Positions 46,301 to 56,600 of a DNA stretch of 64,000 nt are shown here, piece after piece. The notes beneath the pieces were generated by a model, which did no database searches, was not told the DNA's origin, and saw only the letters and a list, made by a program, of their open reading frames with translations. The translations under genes were made by a program, and so were the position numbers. Source of the DNA: Aquila chrysaetos chrysaetos (lineage: Eukaryota; Chordata; Aves; Accipitriformes; Accipitridae); contig NC_044029.1 in assembly GCF_900496995.4 (NCBI RefSeq), positions 15,128,001-15,192,000 on the forward strand, read 5' to 3'. Every line of letters starts with the position of its first letter. Position 1 is the first letter of the stretch.

Positions 46301-49300
46301 CTTTCAAAAGTGCCTCTCTTGAAGCTTTTGTGGCTGCTCTCCAGCCTGCAATGATGGTCTGAGGATGAATCTTCTTTGAAATCAGTAACTCTGCCTCCTA
46401 TTTAAATGAAATTAATGATTAGTTTTTTTCCCCAAGGTAGTTTTACACTAACTAGGAAAGACACTTCCAAGTAATCAGAAAATTCTGAATGGCAGTAAAA
46501 CCCAGAAAGCTCTGACAATGAAATGAAAGTCACCCTACTGGCAGCTTTTCCTTCCAATCTAGGCAAATATGATTTGCCCTTGGAATATTGTCAGGAAATC
46601 TTGATTAATTAAAAAAAAAAAACAAAAACCAAAAAACTAACTTTAACAGGAATAGCAACCAGACATATACTTCAAAATAGCAATCTCCAAACTCCCTTTT
46701 TGCAAGGAACTTGGCAAGCTGATGGATCATTTCTCAGATGCTCTTGATCACAGTTCCTGGACCTGAGATGATTAGATTTACTGGCACAGCTCTGCTAAGA
46801 AGAGTTCCTCACTTCTGAAGTCTCTTTTATAGTAATTTCAGATTTAGAGTTTGGCAGTGGAAACTCTGTATACAGAGTTTAAATGAACAGTATGAATTCA
46901 GGTCTTGTGCACACAAGAAAAGAATTTAACATGCCTTGGGTTTTTTTCTCATTAATGTTATGAAAAGGATTTCAGAGGACTGAACCTCACACAACTAAGC
47001 AGTGCTACATGCTTCCCAGTGCAACATCCAGGAAGTGACCTATGACAGAGTGATACTTCTGTTTCACTTGCACAATGAAGTCAGAGAAAATAATTTTCTA
47101 AAATGTACCAAATTAAAATACTTGTGAATTTATAAATAATAAGGAATATAACTTAAAATTAAAAAAATAAATAAATAAAAAAGAAAAATTGATGCCTGTC
47201 GTGGTTTAACCCCAGCCAGCAACTAAGCACCACACAGCTGCTCACTCACTCCCCCCCACCCAGTGGGACAGGGGAGAGAATTGGAAGGAAAAAGGTAAAA
47301 CTCGTGGGTTGAGATAAGAACAATGTAACAGAACAGAAAGGAAGAAACTAATAATTATAATCATAACAATAATAAAATTACAATAATAATAAAAGGATTG
47401 GAATATACAAAACAAGTGATGCACAATGCAATTGCTCACCACTTGCCAACCGATGCCCAGTTAGTCCCCGAGCAGCGATCCCCCCCTAGGCCAAGCCCCT
47501 CCCAGTTTATATACTGGACATGACGTCACATGGTATGGAATACCCCGGTGGCCAGTTTGGGTCAGCTGTCCTGGCTGTGTCCCCTCCCAGCTCCTTGTGC
47601 CCCTCCAGCCGTCTTGCTGGCTGGGCATGAGAAGCTGAAAAACCCTTGACTTGGTATAAACACTACTGAGCAACAACTGAAAACATCAGTGTGTTATCAA
47701 CATTCTCCTCCTACTGAACCCAAAACACTATACAAGCTACTAGAAAGAAAATTAACTCTATCCCAGCCGAAACCAGGACAATGACACAGTATTCTAAGGG
47801 TTTGGGTTTTTTTTTCCCCTATCAATTTCAAGAGCAAGGGAGCTAGTTATCCCTATATTTTGGGAGCCCTCTTCATAAACATCAAAGAACACATCCCCTA
47901 TTGATATCACAGGAGTACATTGCCAAATAAAAACACATCTGAAAATCTGTAATATGTCACCCTCAGTAATTCAGCGGCCAACACTGTGACAGACGTAGTT
48001 CCATCACCAACTTCATCATCTTGAACCTTTGACATATCTAAAAAAAGAAGCCACTGCATTAATGTTTTGATTCAAAATACCATGCTCACCAGTACCAGCT
48101 TTACATACAAGTATTTTTCTCTCACGTTAGTTTGGAGAAGAAAAAAAGAATCTTACTCCTCAATACTTTAAAGAGGTCACTCCTTAAGTCACAGAAAAAC
48201 CTGAGATGCAAATCAAATTCAGCATCCTTCAAAGTCCTGCTCTTCATTTGCAACCTAGACACCAGTTCCAGTCTGGAGATGGTCAAGAGCTACTCCTCTC
48301 TCTCCTCATTCCTGAAGATGGCCATCAAAAAGAAACAGGGCCAGAGAGAAGCTCTAAGCTATACACACAGGATCACAAAATATAATAACGAAGTACGCCC
48401 CATGAACTGCTGATAAATAAGGACCCAGCAAACACGAAATCATCAAGAAACTTGACACCAAATTGTTCAGGGTCCTGCTTGTCACTAGAACTGGGCCATT
48501 TCCACACTAAGACAGTTGATCGCAAAGGTAAACTCTGTCCAGAGTACAATGTTGACTAAGTGATAAAAAGAGATTTAAATCAGGGAGAACCAGAGAGAAC
48601 CTCTCTACCCCAGTAGATTTCTGTTCCGAATTTTCCCAGTGAAAGAAGAAGGGCACATAGGTGTCTTTTTTGTCCCTTTTGACTCCTGGGACAAACCAGG
48701 GTTGAGGGAAAATGAGGAGACATCGGAACAGTTTTGCAAGAGCAGCATATACCTCAATTTTACTTTGGCAGAGTTCCACAACTCCTGCAACACCTTGGCC
48801 TCCTTACTTCGGGAATTCTGCTCACCCTCCTTTCAATTTTTCACATTATTTGAAGACTACTTTTCTAAGAACAAATAAAAACTACGTAATAAAGTTACAG
48901 CTGAAGAAATGCCAAGTACTCCAATGACAAGGTGTTAAAAACTCACCAACCAAGACCTTGGCAGCTGGGTTGTCAACTCCAATAGCTTTCAGGATGGTTG
49001 CACCATCGTTGGTAACCGTTACCGTGCTATCTCTTCCAGTACTTAAAAGAATCTTGTCCTACAAGATACGAGATGCAGAATACTGCTTGAAAACATACCG
49101 TAACTATTAAAACTAAATTATCAGGTATGACCACTAAGAACTTGCAGCTGTCTTACCATGCCTTTAGGCCCCAGAGTGCTCTTGACCAGGTCACCAATAG
49201 CAATGGCACCAACAAAGGATGACTGAAATGAAAGCAAATATACCTTAGAAAAGGATTTATTTCTACTTTAATACAAGAAGTAGATGCTAGCCCATAACTT

Positions 49301-50599
49301 CCAAAAGGACATCTTAACGCAACCCTTCTGCAGCCACGCTCCTTTCAGCAGTCTGGGTCCAAGTTTCTTAACTGCTATGTTTTGATAACAAGATCAGATA
49401 TACTTAATTCTCACAGAAACCATAAAAACTGTCTCGCAGCCAAAAGAAATGCCCTCCGATGAATGTAAGTCTTCTGAGCTTAGGTACTTAGTTTTTGAAC
49501 ACTTACGAGGAGCTTCTCTAATTGTTAGTATAAACAACACTCCTCCTACCTTCTGTTCACAGACGTGCAACAAAAAAACCCAATGAGACAGATGAAGTTC
49601 CACATCACCATAAACTGGAAGTACATTTAACAGTAGAAAAGACTAAGTTCAATTACCCCAAGTATTACCAGTTTCTTAGAGAATTAAACTTACCAACCGA
49701 GCTGTTTCGGCCTTTTCTTCATCTGCACCTGCCTTGAAAATGTTCACAGGAGCAAGGGAAATGGATGCCTAAAACAGAGTTAACATAAGCATATTCCCTT
49801 AGCTTTAATAAAACAATGCGTTTTAAAAATAAACCCCTGATGCTAACAACCTAAACAATGTTTTTATTATTAAAATTATTTCTTTCTAGACCCCATTTGG
49901 TTTCGATAAAAAGTATATTCAGGACAAATTCACCTTGACTCTTTCTTAAAAATCTGTCTTGCAATCTCTTCATCACACAAAGGGATTACAAAACAGCTGC
50001 AACGTACTCCAAGGGACTGCACACCACATTCTCTGGTAAGATCGATGAGCCTGAAAGGCCGTTACCAGTACCTTGCTTTGTGGCAACGTTTGTGTTGCTG
50101 TTCTGTGCGGCTAACCATCAGGTCCAGACAACCCAAAGACAGGTACAACCAGCAGAACCTAAAGAATCCAGTTACTGAGCACGCTGGGGCTGTAATATTT
50201 TGACATTTTGTGTTGAACCCTAATTGTTTTTATTTGCATTTCCATGTAAATTAATTGTACCAGTAACGAACACACGCCATCAGAGACTAATACTTGCAAA
50301 GAACTCAAGGCCTTAAACGAATTACGATCAAATCCCAAAAGCACAGATGCGTCAACCCTCTGAGGAGAGGAGAGGGAGAGGGAGAGGAGGCCTCCCGCCC
50401 GCCTCCATCCTGTCAGCCGCGCTGCGGGCCGGGGCGAGGTCCCACCACCGCGGGGCCGGGAACCGCCCGCGGCCTGCTCCGCCGCTGCAGGCCAGGCCAG
50501 GCCGGGCCGGGCCGGTCCCGCACCGCGGCCCATAGCGGTCTCTCCTCGCCCGCGTTCTAGAACCTTCCAGGCCCAACACTCCTCCTCCTCCTCCTCCTC

Positions 50600-50630
<31 letters not shown>

Positions 50631-50758
50631 AACCCCGCGGGACAAAGCGCGGCAGGAGGGGCGCGGCCGCCGGGCCCTCGCAGGCCTGTCTGAGGGGAAG
50701 GGAGCCGCCGCTGCCGCCCGGCCCTGCCGTGCCGTGCCCACCCTCCGCCGCTCACCAT
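37332..50758 (-). CDS. CCT2: T-complex protein 1 subunit beta (CCT2), complete
   Basis: Beta subunit of the cytosolic TRiC/CCT chaperonin, a double-ring ATPase that folds actin, tubulin and other proteins. Sixteen coding exons: 50758-50756, 49768-49694, 49222-49157, 49058-48947, 48037-47961, 46397-46285, 45728-45526, 45326-45226, 45139-45012, 42941-42838, 41020-40901, 40307-40179, 40084-39981, 38962-38863, 38180-38039, 37362-37332. All borders are GT-AG and the sum is 1,608 bp, i.e. 535 residues, the human length. Equatorial-domain motifs: [10 protein letters not shown] at about 41-50, NDGATIL at about 65, GDGTTS at 96-101 with the catalytic-type Asp, YGGGCSE at about 409, and the C-terminal [15 protein letters not shown] block. 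The C-terminus reads VPDHRPC where I recall VPDHHPC in human. Starts in a CpG island, consistent with housekeeping expression. One retroviral LTR lies in intron 5. Confidence 0.98.
38039..38180 (-). CDS. CCT2: CCT2 exon 15
   Basis: Residues 480-525. [20 protein letters not shown] and [20 protein letters not shown] form part of the equatorial ATP-binding domain. Confidence 0.97.
38181..38862 (-). other. CCT2: CCT2 intron 14 with two G14 homopolymers
   Basis: Runs of 14 G on the + strand occur at 38,226-38,239 and 38,521-38,534, the second preceded by 15 T (38,506-38,520). The transcribed strand therefore carries C runs in the RNA. Lengths may be unreliable in sequencing. Confidence 0.75.
38863..38962 (-). 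CDS. CCT2: CCT2 exon 14
   Basis: Residues 446-478: [20 protein letters not shown] then [13 protein letters not shown]. It ends one base into the next codon. Confidence 0.97.
38963..39980 (-). other. CCT2: CCT2 intron 13
   Basis: An AT-rich intron of about 1 kb with no recognised element. Confidence 0.8.
39981..40084 (-). CDS. CCT2: CCT2 exon 13
   Basis: Residues 412-445: [20 protein letters not shown] then [14 protein letters not shown]. It completes the GGGCSE nucleotide-site motif begun in exon 12. Confidence 0.97.
40179..40307 (-). CDS. CCT2: CCT2 exon 12
   Basis: Residues 369-410: [20 protein letters not shown] and [16 protein letters not shown], at the return from the intermediate to the equatorial domain. 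Confidence 0.97.
40308..40900 (-). other. CCT2: CCT2 intron 11
   Basis: A 593 bp AT-rich intron. Nothing further is recognised. Confidence 0.8.
40901..41020 (-). CDS. CCT2: CCT2 exon 11
   Basis: Residues 329-367: [19 protein letters not shown] then [14 protein letters not shown]. Both junctions are phase 1 (glycine codons split G/GT). Confidence 0.97.
41021..42837 (-). other. CCT2: CCT2 intron 10
   Basis: A 1.8 kb AT-rich intron with an A-run at about 41,109-41,128. No transposon is recognised. Confidence 0.8.
42838..42941 (-). CDS. CCT2: CCT2 exon 10
   Basis: Residues 294-327: [20 protein letters not shown] then [14 protein letters not shown], in the apical substrate-binding domain. Confidence 0.97.
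42942..45011 (-). other. CCT2: CCT2 intron 9
   Basis: A 2.1 kb AT-rich intron, the longest in the gene. No repeat or RNA gene is recognised in it. Confidence 0.75.
45012..45139 (-). CDS. CCT2: CCT2 exon 9
   Basis: Residues 251-292: [20 protein letters not shown] then [20 protein letters not shown]. It contains a charged helix of the apical domain. Confidence 0.97.
45226..45326 (-). CDS. CCT2: CCT2 exon 8
   Basis: Residues 218-250: [20 protein letters not shown] then [13 protein letters not shown]. Confidence 0.97.
45526..45728 (-). CDS. CCT2: CCT2 exon 7
   Basis: Residues 150-216, the largest exon: [20 protein letters not shown], then [20 protein letters not shown] and [11 protein letters not shown]. 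Confidence 0.97.
45729..46284 (-). other. CCT2: CCT2 intron 6
   Basis: A 556 bp AT-rich intron. Nothing else is recognised. Confidence 0.8.
46285..46397 (-). CDS. CCT2: CCT2 exon 6
   Basis: Residues 112-148: [20 protein letters not shown] then [17 protein letters not shown]. Confidence 0.97.
46398..47960 (-). other. CCT2: CCT2 intron 5
   Basis: A 1.56 kb intron carrying the LTR at 47,197-47,780, which makes up over a third of it. The rest is AT-rich with A-runs near 46,610 and 47,160. Confidence 0.85.
47197..47780 (-). mobile_element. Solo LTR of an endogenous retrovirus (neoavian type)
   Basis: 584 bp bounded by TG...CA, with no gag/pol/env beside it. On the - strand, which I take as sense, it begins TGTCCTGGTTTCGGCTGGGA and ends in the inverted form of TGTCGTGGTTTAACCCCAGC. 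It has a perfect CRE (TGACGTCA, 47,521-47,528) eight bases upstream of TATATAAA (47,513-47,506). Flanks ATGCC and ATGAC match at four of five bases, a possible decayed 5 bp target duplication. Family assignment is from memory of bird genomes; class (ERVL or ERVK) is uncertain. It lies in CCT2 intron 5 in the sense orientation of that gene. Confidence 0.85.
47961..48037 (-). CDS. CCT2: CCT2 exon 5, GDGTT motif
   Basis: Residues 87-111: [20 protein letters not shown] then AELLR. The GDGTT at 96-100 is the group II chaperonin ATP-phosphate-binding motif. Confidence 0.97.
48038..48946 (-). other. CCT2: CCT2 intron 4
   Basis: A 909 bp intron with higher local complexity than neighbouring introns (open frames on both strands at 48,500-48,930). 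It may include an old transposon I cannot name. Confidence 0.7.
48947..49058 (-). CDS. CCT2: CCT2 exon 4
   Basis: Residues 49-85: [20 protein letters not shown] then [17 protein letters not shown]. It includes the NDGATIL nucleotide-site motif. Confidence 0.97.
49157..49222 (-). CDS. CCT2: CCT2 exon 3
   Basis: Residues 27-48: [20 protein letters not shown] then GM. The LGPKGM(DK) nucleotide-binding motif is split by the next intron. Confidence 0.97.
49223..49693 (-). other. CCT2: CCT2 intron 2
   Basis: A 471 bp intron. No element is recognised. Confidence 0.8.
49694..49768 (-). CDS. CCT2: CCT2 exon 2
   Basis: Residues 2-26: [20 protein letters not shown] then ETARL. Phase 0 on both sides. 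Confidence 0.97.
49769..50755 (-). other. CCT2: CCT2 intron 1
   Basis: A 987 bp intron. Its 5' part is CpG-rich and contains a (CCT)n microsatellite; its 3' part is AT-rich. Confidence 0.85.
50581..50624. repeat. (CCT)n microsatellite, about 15 units
   Basis: An uninterrupted trinucleotide repeat followed by a C-run (to 50,630), in CCT2 intron 1 about 130 bp from the start codon. A purine-only opposite strand makes triplex (H-DNA) formation possible. A second CCT/CTT-rich tract lies at 50,767-50,823 in the 5' UTR/promoter. Confidence 0.95.
50756..50758 (-). CDS. CCT2: CCT2 exon 1 (initiator codon only)
   Basis: The coding part of exon 1 is the ATG alone: CATCATG is followed directly by the donor GTGAGC. 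Exon 2 opens with GCA in phase 0, giving Met-Ala-Ser, as in mammalian CCT2. Confidence 0.9.
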
Positions 50759-51020
50759 GATGCCGGTGCCTCTTCCTCTTCCTCTTCTCCTTCCTCTTCC
50801 TCCTCCTCCTCCTCCTCCTCCTCTGCCAGAGAACCCGCGCGCGCGGCTCCGCTGCCCCTCCACGAGCTCCTCGGCGGAACTGGCGTCAGAGGAGCCGCCG
50901 ACTTCCGGCGGCGCGCACGGCCTTGTGGGAGCCTCCGCCCGTCTCCTCAGGGGGAGGCGGCCGGCCCCGCTGTGCGGAGTTGTTTCCGCCTCGGCAAAGG
51001 AGAGCGCGGTTGCCCCAGGT

Positions 51021-53690
51021 TAATTTCGTCATATTCCTGGAGGTCAGTTCTCAAACCGGTCAAAAGCATTTAAAATTACCGCTCCTGGCCTCCAGCGCGC
51101 TTGCCAGACCGTCCCGGATACCTGCTATTGCATCATCCACGTCGCCAATGAAAAGCAGGGAAGAGGAGATAACCCCAGCACAATCCCACTCAAAACGCTT
51201 TTCAGTATTAAAAGTCTGGTTAACTCGTCTCTTGGCAGCTTTGCGGACGTGTGAGACCACATCCGAGCCTCGTTCTGTCGCTGCTTTTCCTCCACGCAAA
51301 AAGCCTGTTAGTTACCTGGTCATATTAAAAAAAAAAAAAAGTGAATTGGTTTGTATGACTTGTTGCTCAAGGATTAATTCCAGCTGGTATTCCTCTTCCT
51401 GCTGCCAGACACAAATCTCTTGGGATACATGCAAAGCTGTCTGTTCTAGACTCAAACTGGCCAAGGACAGGTATCTATCCCAATGGAGACAGCAATAAAG
51501 AACATGACTAAAACTCTGCCAATTTTCACATCTCTCTCTGGTTTTAAGCATGTCAGTACCTTTTAAGTATTTTTCTTGAGTTCTTTGGGCTTTTTGCTTT
51601 GTTTTCTTCAGAGAGATAGGTTTTCACCCCTTACCTTGTTCTGAAAACTAGAGTACTAACTGAATTTTAGCATCTTCAGTTTTCCTCACAGTTATGTAGA
51701 AAAGTATCTTAAGTTTTGGCCAGGGCTAATAACCCAACTAAAACAACGTTAACTATTTTAATCTTAGAATTAGAACATAAATTCACATTTGCTGCTACCG
51801 TGGTGTGAGCTGGGGGCGGGGGGGAAGATTTTAAAGTGCCTCAGACAATTAAGCAAGTTACGGCCTCTTTGGAAGATCAAATGCTCGTAGAAAAACTTAC
51901 TAGAAAGAATTTGTAAGTTTGCTTTAAGGGGCTTTTGACTATTGCTAAGCTATGATTTATAATGTGTAAAAGTAGCGGCACCTGAATAGGAAGAGCCCCA
52001 GCACTAGTTCTCACTTCCAGCAGCGCGGTGCCCTCGCCTCTGTTGTGCCGACAGCAGTCTGTAAGGTCACACTGTGAATAAGGGAAGGAAAAAAGAAGTG
52101 CCTTATTTAAGTATTTTCATAAACACATATGCTTTGTAAATCACCTCATCTCTTGAGCGTGTTTGAGTCCCAAACACCATTTGACACGTCAGACAGCTCA
52201 GAGCGAAGCAGTGATAGTGCTTTAATTCAGATCAAGACCTTCTGCTTACAGCTGAGCTATGAACGATGTAGGAATAATAAAGCAGCAACTGTTCCCTGGT
52301 TTCTCCACGACCAGTAGTTCAGGCAGCGATCACAGTATCTAGTTTGAGGCTTCACTTCAGTCAAACCAGTCACTTAAGCCTCTGAGCAGATAGGAATTTG
52401 AGGAAGGAAGGAAAACAGAAACTCTTCACAAAACCCAGCCTGTCGGGTGCTCCCAACTGAACACTAACAGATGTATTCTTGTGAGTTATGTACTGGGATT
52501 TTACCAAGGCCAGTTTATATAATGACTGGAAATGCTAGTACTAGGCACATACGGATGGAAGGTCAGCTCTTTAGCGCTTGGCTGTTTAATGCCACCCACT
52601 TTGATCTGGCTTCAAAATTTTATTTCAGCACAAAGCATCATTACGTCAAGAATACGAGGCATATGCATATTTTAATTGCAATCACTTGTATCAGTTGCAT
52701 GATGTTTTAGTTATAATATTGCTAGCGATTAATTCTCTAACTGCATAGATTTTACCTACTGTCATGTCAGAACTGGTGCACTCAAGCATTTCCACAAACA
52801 TGAGAGGAAAGCCTTCTTTCTATTTGAAATGAATGTACAAAGAACCAAAGTTTCTACGGAACACTGCATTGTGTTAGTATGGAAACATGAAGTGTGACAG
52901 ATTGCCAAGCAGCCATTCCAGTTAGGAACGCTGCAAAGCTGTTGGCCAGGGATATGAAAAGCTTTCTGAGAACTGAGTTTTCAGTCATCTAAGTTATCTA
53001 ACCAACATAGCCCAAGGACCACTTAATGTTGTTTCTTTAGAGATTCTGAAAACCAAACATCTCTTGACATTTCTAGGGTTTTGTTCATTTGTTGGCTAGT
53101 AACATCATTACTTAAATTATGCCTTAAAACAGTGACTTGGGAGGGAGAAGAGAGGAAATACTGAATTTTGATAAATCACCACTCTATTTTATAGTCTCCA
53201 GAAGAAAGCAAAAAGGCCATCTGTGCAGGACTTCAACCTTTTATTTTCTTATTACTTACTTTCTGAACTTATCAGTACTATGCTAACAAAGTCCATTTGG
53301 ATTTTGTGAAATCTTAGTCATTTAATAACTGAGAAGAGAGCACATTCAAATTGCTGGCATGTGATTCACTAGTCAGTAGTTAATAGCAGCAGTACTTCTA
53401 GGTCTACCTACATGAGAAAGATGTGACAGAACACTAGTAGAAATGAAACACAAGCTTGAAGAAAAATGTACAGACTCCAGGTCATCATGTTCTAGGTCTG
53501 GGTTTTTTTACTACTGAGTAATGATGAGTGGAATACAAAGGGGAGGGTAGAGGTGGAAATAGATAGGTAACTGAAGCAATGATTTAAAGAAAAGCAAAAA
53601 AAGGTTCTACTAATGAAATACAATACAGCGACACTAACACTGGGAAACACTGAAGTAACCCACAGACGATTTTCAATGTAAAATCAATAG
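51021..53690. other. Intergenic, CCT2 5' side to FRS2 3' end
   Basis: About 2.7 kb, AT-rich beyond 51,300. Both genes are on the - strand, so FRS2 ends upstream of CCT2. No gene, repeat or RNA was recognised; small frames at 51,060-51,551 have no identifiable homology. Confidence 0.6.
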
Positions 53691-56600
53691 TTTATTGCCA
53701 TGCTACAATTTTTTTTTTTTTCCAAATGAAGTTGGCACTGTTAAAGGGGAAAAATGTTGTCATAATACATAATACATTTTTTAAAAATGCACATTTGGTA
53801 AGCTTTCTCAATAATGACAGCTTAAAACAAGTGAAATTAATTTTTTTTTAAAGAGATTAATGTGGAATGGCATAAAAATACACTCTGCATAGTATAATAT
53901 CACTTTTTCATAAAAGAAATACGGAATGCTTGTAAAAACAAATTCATTGAACAGGGCAAATTAATTGAAATTTTATAAACAATTTGGCAATGGTACTCCC
54001 ACTGTTTAGACTTTTTTTATATAAAAGAAATAAAAATCTAGAAAGCTACCTTTATACAAAGTTGCTATATTTATGCCTTTAAGTAGGAAAAAACATTTTA
54101 TAATGCAAATTAGGACATACAATAATCTTACAGTATCATACAATGTAATGACAAGAAAGGAACATACAACATAAGATTTTGGCCTTTGTAGAAATGTCTA
54201 TTTCTGCATTTAATAAATGCATTTGTGGCACACTGGTGACTATTGTATTCTTACTACTACCAGTCAGCTTTCATGCTAGCACAGTATTCAGCTGTACTGT
54301 AATGGCAGGTCTGCAGTTGAGTTAAAACACAGACTGTTTTTCAGGAGACGAAAGGCGATGCTGCAATGAAGCAAGATGTGAAAAAGGCAACGTGCCTGCT
54401 GGTTGAGACGTCTGTATTGTGGGACACCATACAACACTCTTTCCTTTCATACCAGAGCATTTCTTATACATTCAGTTATTAAGTACCAAAGCCTTACAAG
54501 TGAGAACATCTGTGTTCGAGATTTGGCAAAATTTCAGGGAAAATACAAAGTTAGTACCAAATATATAATATATTATATATAAAATGTTGGTGTATGATAT
54601 ACACACATATTCTAATGCAAAAAAACTGCATTAATATGGAGTTAAATTTGCTGACATCCATTCCTAAATAACATAACCATTAAAAACCAGGTGTAATCCT
54701 GATCTTTCACACACTTCAGAATCACTTCCTCTTTCATACATAATAGTTAAAGCAATATATATGCAAGTATGACTAAGAAATCAAAATTCACATAATAATC
54801 TCAACTCTGACCACAACAAATAGGATTTTTTTTTTCAGTACATGTAATTAAATATATTTATATTTTTACAGTATTTTTAGACCATTCCTGAAGAACTTGA
54901 CCAACCAGGTCCTCAGGTGTAACAGAGCTGTTACATCAGCAGAACTTGATCTTGTAGGAGCACATCCAGGGGCCCTTGAAGTCAACACGAATCATTCGTT
55001 TGGCTTCAAAGGACGCTGCATGAGGCCCGCACAAGCTCCGGAAGGATCACCCTGCTAACAAGGAAGATTCCCTGATGACATCAAAGCTCCTACCTCGGAC
55101 TTCCTTTCCTACTGCCAGGGGGAAGGACTGGAGCAGAGGACGCACGGGCTCTCTGGGTTGTTGGCAGGCGGCGTTGGGAATGACCGTGTAGAGCACAGCC
55201 CCAGCACCAGGGAGCGGCAAGGTGAGCTTCATGGCACCTTTTGTACTAAGGCTTCTTGTGGAAAGCAGAGGAGCTGCTCCTCCATGCTCATCGCTTGGCA
55301 ATTCGGTCACCACGGGTCTCAGACGCGAGCTGTGGCTGGGACCCCAAGGCATTAAGTACTTCGCAGACACAGAGGAAGACGGTCCCTGTTCTGAGGGGCT
55401 CGAGCCTATTTCTTAATCGTATTTTTTACATAATCTCCTTTGTATATACACATATTTGCTACATAAAATAGAATTACACCAAAGTAATGGATATAGCAGA
55501 AAACGTTGTCACAATACATGTATATTACCACACTAAATTACTAAAACTGCAAGAAAATTTCAAAATGCCCTTTGTAATATATAAAAATATAGAAATGTCC
55601 AACACTTGTTTCATCAGCTTTAAAGGTAACTTTATCTCTCGTATTCTATTTCTATCTGTACACCTACATATTTCCAAACAAAATACTGCGTTAATCTGGA
55701 GTAAACACCATGTTAGGATAATATCCTCATAAGACATCTAACAGACTTAGTCACATACCTTACAGCACAGTACCACAAGGAATAATGTACACATGGTCAG
55801 AGTTACAGCTGCTAAGTTGTTTTTTTTTTTTTCTTTTTTCTTGTTCACTTATCTTGTCCAAAAGAGGAAGTAATTCCTAAAGATTGCAAAAGAACCTTAA
55901 CTCATGGCTTCCTGTCTTTTTCATATATGCTCTGTAAGAAGGACATCAGCAACCCTGACTCCATTTTAACGCAGTTTTTTGTGGTGGAATTTCTTCTGGA
56001 TTTTTTTATTTTGGAGTGTATATGAATTTAAAATAAAGATATCATAAATGAACTTATGTTTATATTAAGTAAATACTGTCAAATATAAATGCCTGAATTG
56101 CTACCTCAAGGAAAAGATGGGAAAGATCTTATCATTAAATTCCAAAAATACCTAATTCTATCTATCAAACTTAAGGACCAAACTTCTTTAGGGGAAATAA
56201 GAGAATTTCAGATTTAAGTCTACTATTAGTTCCTACTAAATCAGCTTCATCTTATTTGCAGCCATTAAATAAATTAGTACAGTGCAGAAATGGAATTTCA
56301 CCATTGATCCCACCTTACACAAAGAGGAGAATACTGCTTAGAAATACAGGTCCAAATCAGATACATCATTATATGCTCAAAGTAGTAATTGACACTAATC
56401 AGAACTTGCATTTTTACTTCACTGACAGTGAATAAAGACAATCTGCTCTCTCCTGACTCTGTCTCATTGAGAAGTGTTTAAATATAAAACAAAAACAAGG
56501 ACAGCTAGATTTTGAGCCAATACACTCTGTTATAAAAACCTGCGAAATCAACTGCTGGCCTGTCACCTCCAAAAGAGCAGCCCTGTTTTGACATTGGTTT

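Larger units (their letters stand above)
50370..51020 (-). promoter_or_regulatory. CCT2: CpG island promoter of CCT2
   Basis: GC-rich and rich in CpG dinucleotides, spanning the start codon, 5' UTR and start of intron 1. No convincing TATA box is present. This fits a housekeeping promoter. Long overlapping open frames here on both strands are compositional. Confidence 0.85.

Noticed and set aside
47461-47676. A 71-codon ORF within the CCT2 intron
   Set aside because: It lies wholly in the LTR, across its promoter region, and is not a retroviral gene.
50159-50863. Long Gly/Arg/Glu-rich frames at the CCT2 promoter
   Set aside because: They come from the CpG island and the CCT repeat; CCT2 exon 1 carries only the ATG.
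51060-51551. Frames of 79-191 codons just outside the CCT2 promoter, considered as a divergent gene
   Set aside because: No recognisable domain, no clear splice sites, and the composition changes from GC-rich to AT-rich within the frame.
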